Shown: positions 5,463-6,301 of the stretch, in pieces
Position numbering within the stretch: position 1 is the stretch's first letter
Layout of the letters: each line of letters opens with the position of its first letter
NCBI GenBank assembly: GCA_003535335.1
Contig: DOHJ01000077.1
Coordinates: 9,409-15,709 of the forward strand
DNA: 6,301 bases
Reading direction: 5' to 3'
From: Paracoccaceae bacterium
Lineage (GTDB): Bacteria > Pseudomonadota > Alphaproteobacteria > Rhodobacterales > Rhodobacteraceae
Notes under the pieces: generated by a model
Databases searched by the model: none
What the model saw: only the letters and a program-made list of their open reading frames with translations
Told to the model about the DNA's origin: nothing
Position numbers and translations under genes: made by a program

Positions 5463-6301
5463 TTACCAGCTCCTTCTGCGAACGGCCAAAATCAGGCTGA
5501 TAAAGAACGGAATACCGATCAGCGAGGTGATGATGCCGATAGGGTAAATCACGCCCGGTGTTATCGCTTTGCTTGCAATCGAGGTCAGCGACATGATCAG
5601 CGCACTGGCCATAGCCGAAAGCGGCAGGAAATAGCGTTGATCCTCGCCAACAATCATTCGGGCGATATGCGGACCAACCAGACCGACAAAGGCAACCACG
5701 CCAACAAAGGACACGGCAGTCGCGGCCAACAGGGAAATCCCGATCAGCATTTCAATACGCAAGCGTTTAACATTTACGCCCAGCGAGGCGGCTTTGTCAT
5801 CGCCCATGCGCAACGCGGTCAAAGCCCAGTTGCGTTTCATGAAATACGGCACCGTCAGGGCCAAAATCACAAGACAGATCAGAATTTTCAGCCACGTGGC
5901 ACGGGCAAGCGAGCCCATCATCCAAAACACGATCTGCGCCAGTTCATTCTCTGACGCGCCATATTGCATCATTGCCAGCATGGCGTTGAAGGTAAACATC
6001 ATCGCAATCCCGACCAGAACCATGGTTTCCGAGGTCACACCGCGAATTTTGGTAAAGGCATAAAGGATAAACGAGGCCAGCAGGGACATCACAAACGCAT
6101 TGGCGGTGATCAGGATTGTGCCGCTTCCGGGGATGAAATCCACCAGATTCATCCGGTAAACAATGCCCAGCGAGGCACCAAAGGCCGCAGCCGAAGAAAT
6201 GCCCAATGTGAACGGATCAGCCAGCGGGTTGTTCAAAATGGTCTGCATTTCTGCACCGGCAACCCCCAACATGGCCCCAACCAAAACCGCCATAATCGCA
6301 A
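5463..6301 (-). CDS. Iron-complex/cobalamin-type ABC transporter permease (FecCD/BtuC family), 5' end missing
   Basis: This is the inner-membrane permease subunit of a ferric-siderophore, haem or cobalamin type importer. The reading frame is open to the right edge of the window; the ATG at 6293 is an internal Met, because family members have a first helix and an RLPR-type motif before this point. About 60-80 N-terminal residues are therefore outside. Counting from that Met, the family motifs are NPLADPFTLGISSAAAFGA (22-40), FWMMGSLA (123-130), MGDDKAASLGV (163-173), VGVVAFVGLVGPHIAR (197-212) and PIGIITSLIGIPFFISLI (251-268). GLVGPHIAR and the following stretch form the region that contacts the ATPase. 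Seven or eight hydrophobic helices are visible. A substrate-binding protein gene would be expected further upstream, outside the window. Confidence 0.93.
   Translation of the reverse strand, partial: AIMAVLVGAMLGVAGAEMQTILNNPLADPFTLGISSAAAFGASLGIVYRMNLVDFIPGSGTILITANAFVMSLLASFILYAFTKIRGVTSETMVLVGIAMMFTFNAMLAMMQYGASENELAQIVFWMMGSLARATWLKILICLVILALTVPYFMKRNWALTALRMGDDKAASLGVNVKRLRIEMLIGISLLAATAVSFVGVVAFVGLVGPHIARMIVGEDQRYFLPLSAMASALIMSLTSIASKAITPGVIYPIGIITSLIGIPFFISLILAVRRRSW

Noticed and set aside
1..6301. Search for CRISPR arrays, insertion sequences, tRNA genes, toxin-antitoxin pairs or defence genes
   Set aside because: No regularly spaced repeats, transposase motifs, tRNA-like folds or small paired genes were recognised; nearly all sequence is taken up by conserved transporter, lepA and pseudoazurin genes.

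Overview
All recognisable genes in this 6.3 kb window lie on the minus strand, so the biological order runs from high to low coordinates. The content suggests an alphaproteobacterium, most likely a marine Rhodobacterales-type organism of moderate GC. This is inferred from a Paracoccus-type pseudoazurin, the ABC transporter families present and the general protein style; no rRNA or other taxonomic marker is present.

Region 1 (6301 to about 4159) is the 3' part of a metal-uptake operon. It holds a FecCD/BtuC-family permease that is cut at the window edge, then its FecE/BtuD-type ATPase 1 nt downstream, then a pseudoazurin (periplasmic blue copper protein) whose Shine-Dalgarno overlaps the ATPase stop codon. 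A strong intrinsic terminator follows. The transporter type usually imports ferric siderophores, haem or cobalamin. A copper electron-transfer protein as the last gene of such an operon is the most interesting association here.

Region 2 (about 4158 to 2282) is lepA, encoding elongation factor 4, as a separate unit. A TATAAT-like -10 box sits just after the preceding terminator. The leader is very C-rich, which gives the opposite strand a G-run array matching the usual G-quadruplex pattern right up to the start codon.

Region 3 (2281 to 2040) is a 242-bp intergenic region without a convincing gene. It holds a TATAAT box preceded by two perfect 10-bp direct repeats, an imperfect hairpin and two very short ORFs of doubtful meaning, one of which ends in an ATGA overlap with the next gene.

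Region 4 (2039 to 1) is a tightly packed peptide/nickel-type ABC importer operon: DppB-like permease, DppC-like permease (1-nt overlap) and the N-terminal third of a DppD-like ATPase (4-nt overlap), which runs off the left edge. No substrate-binding protein gene precedes it.

I saw no mobile element, CRISPR, tRNA, rRNA or defence system. Most of the window is conventional; the unusual signals are in operon composition and the intergenic regions.
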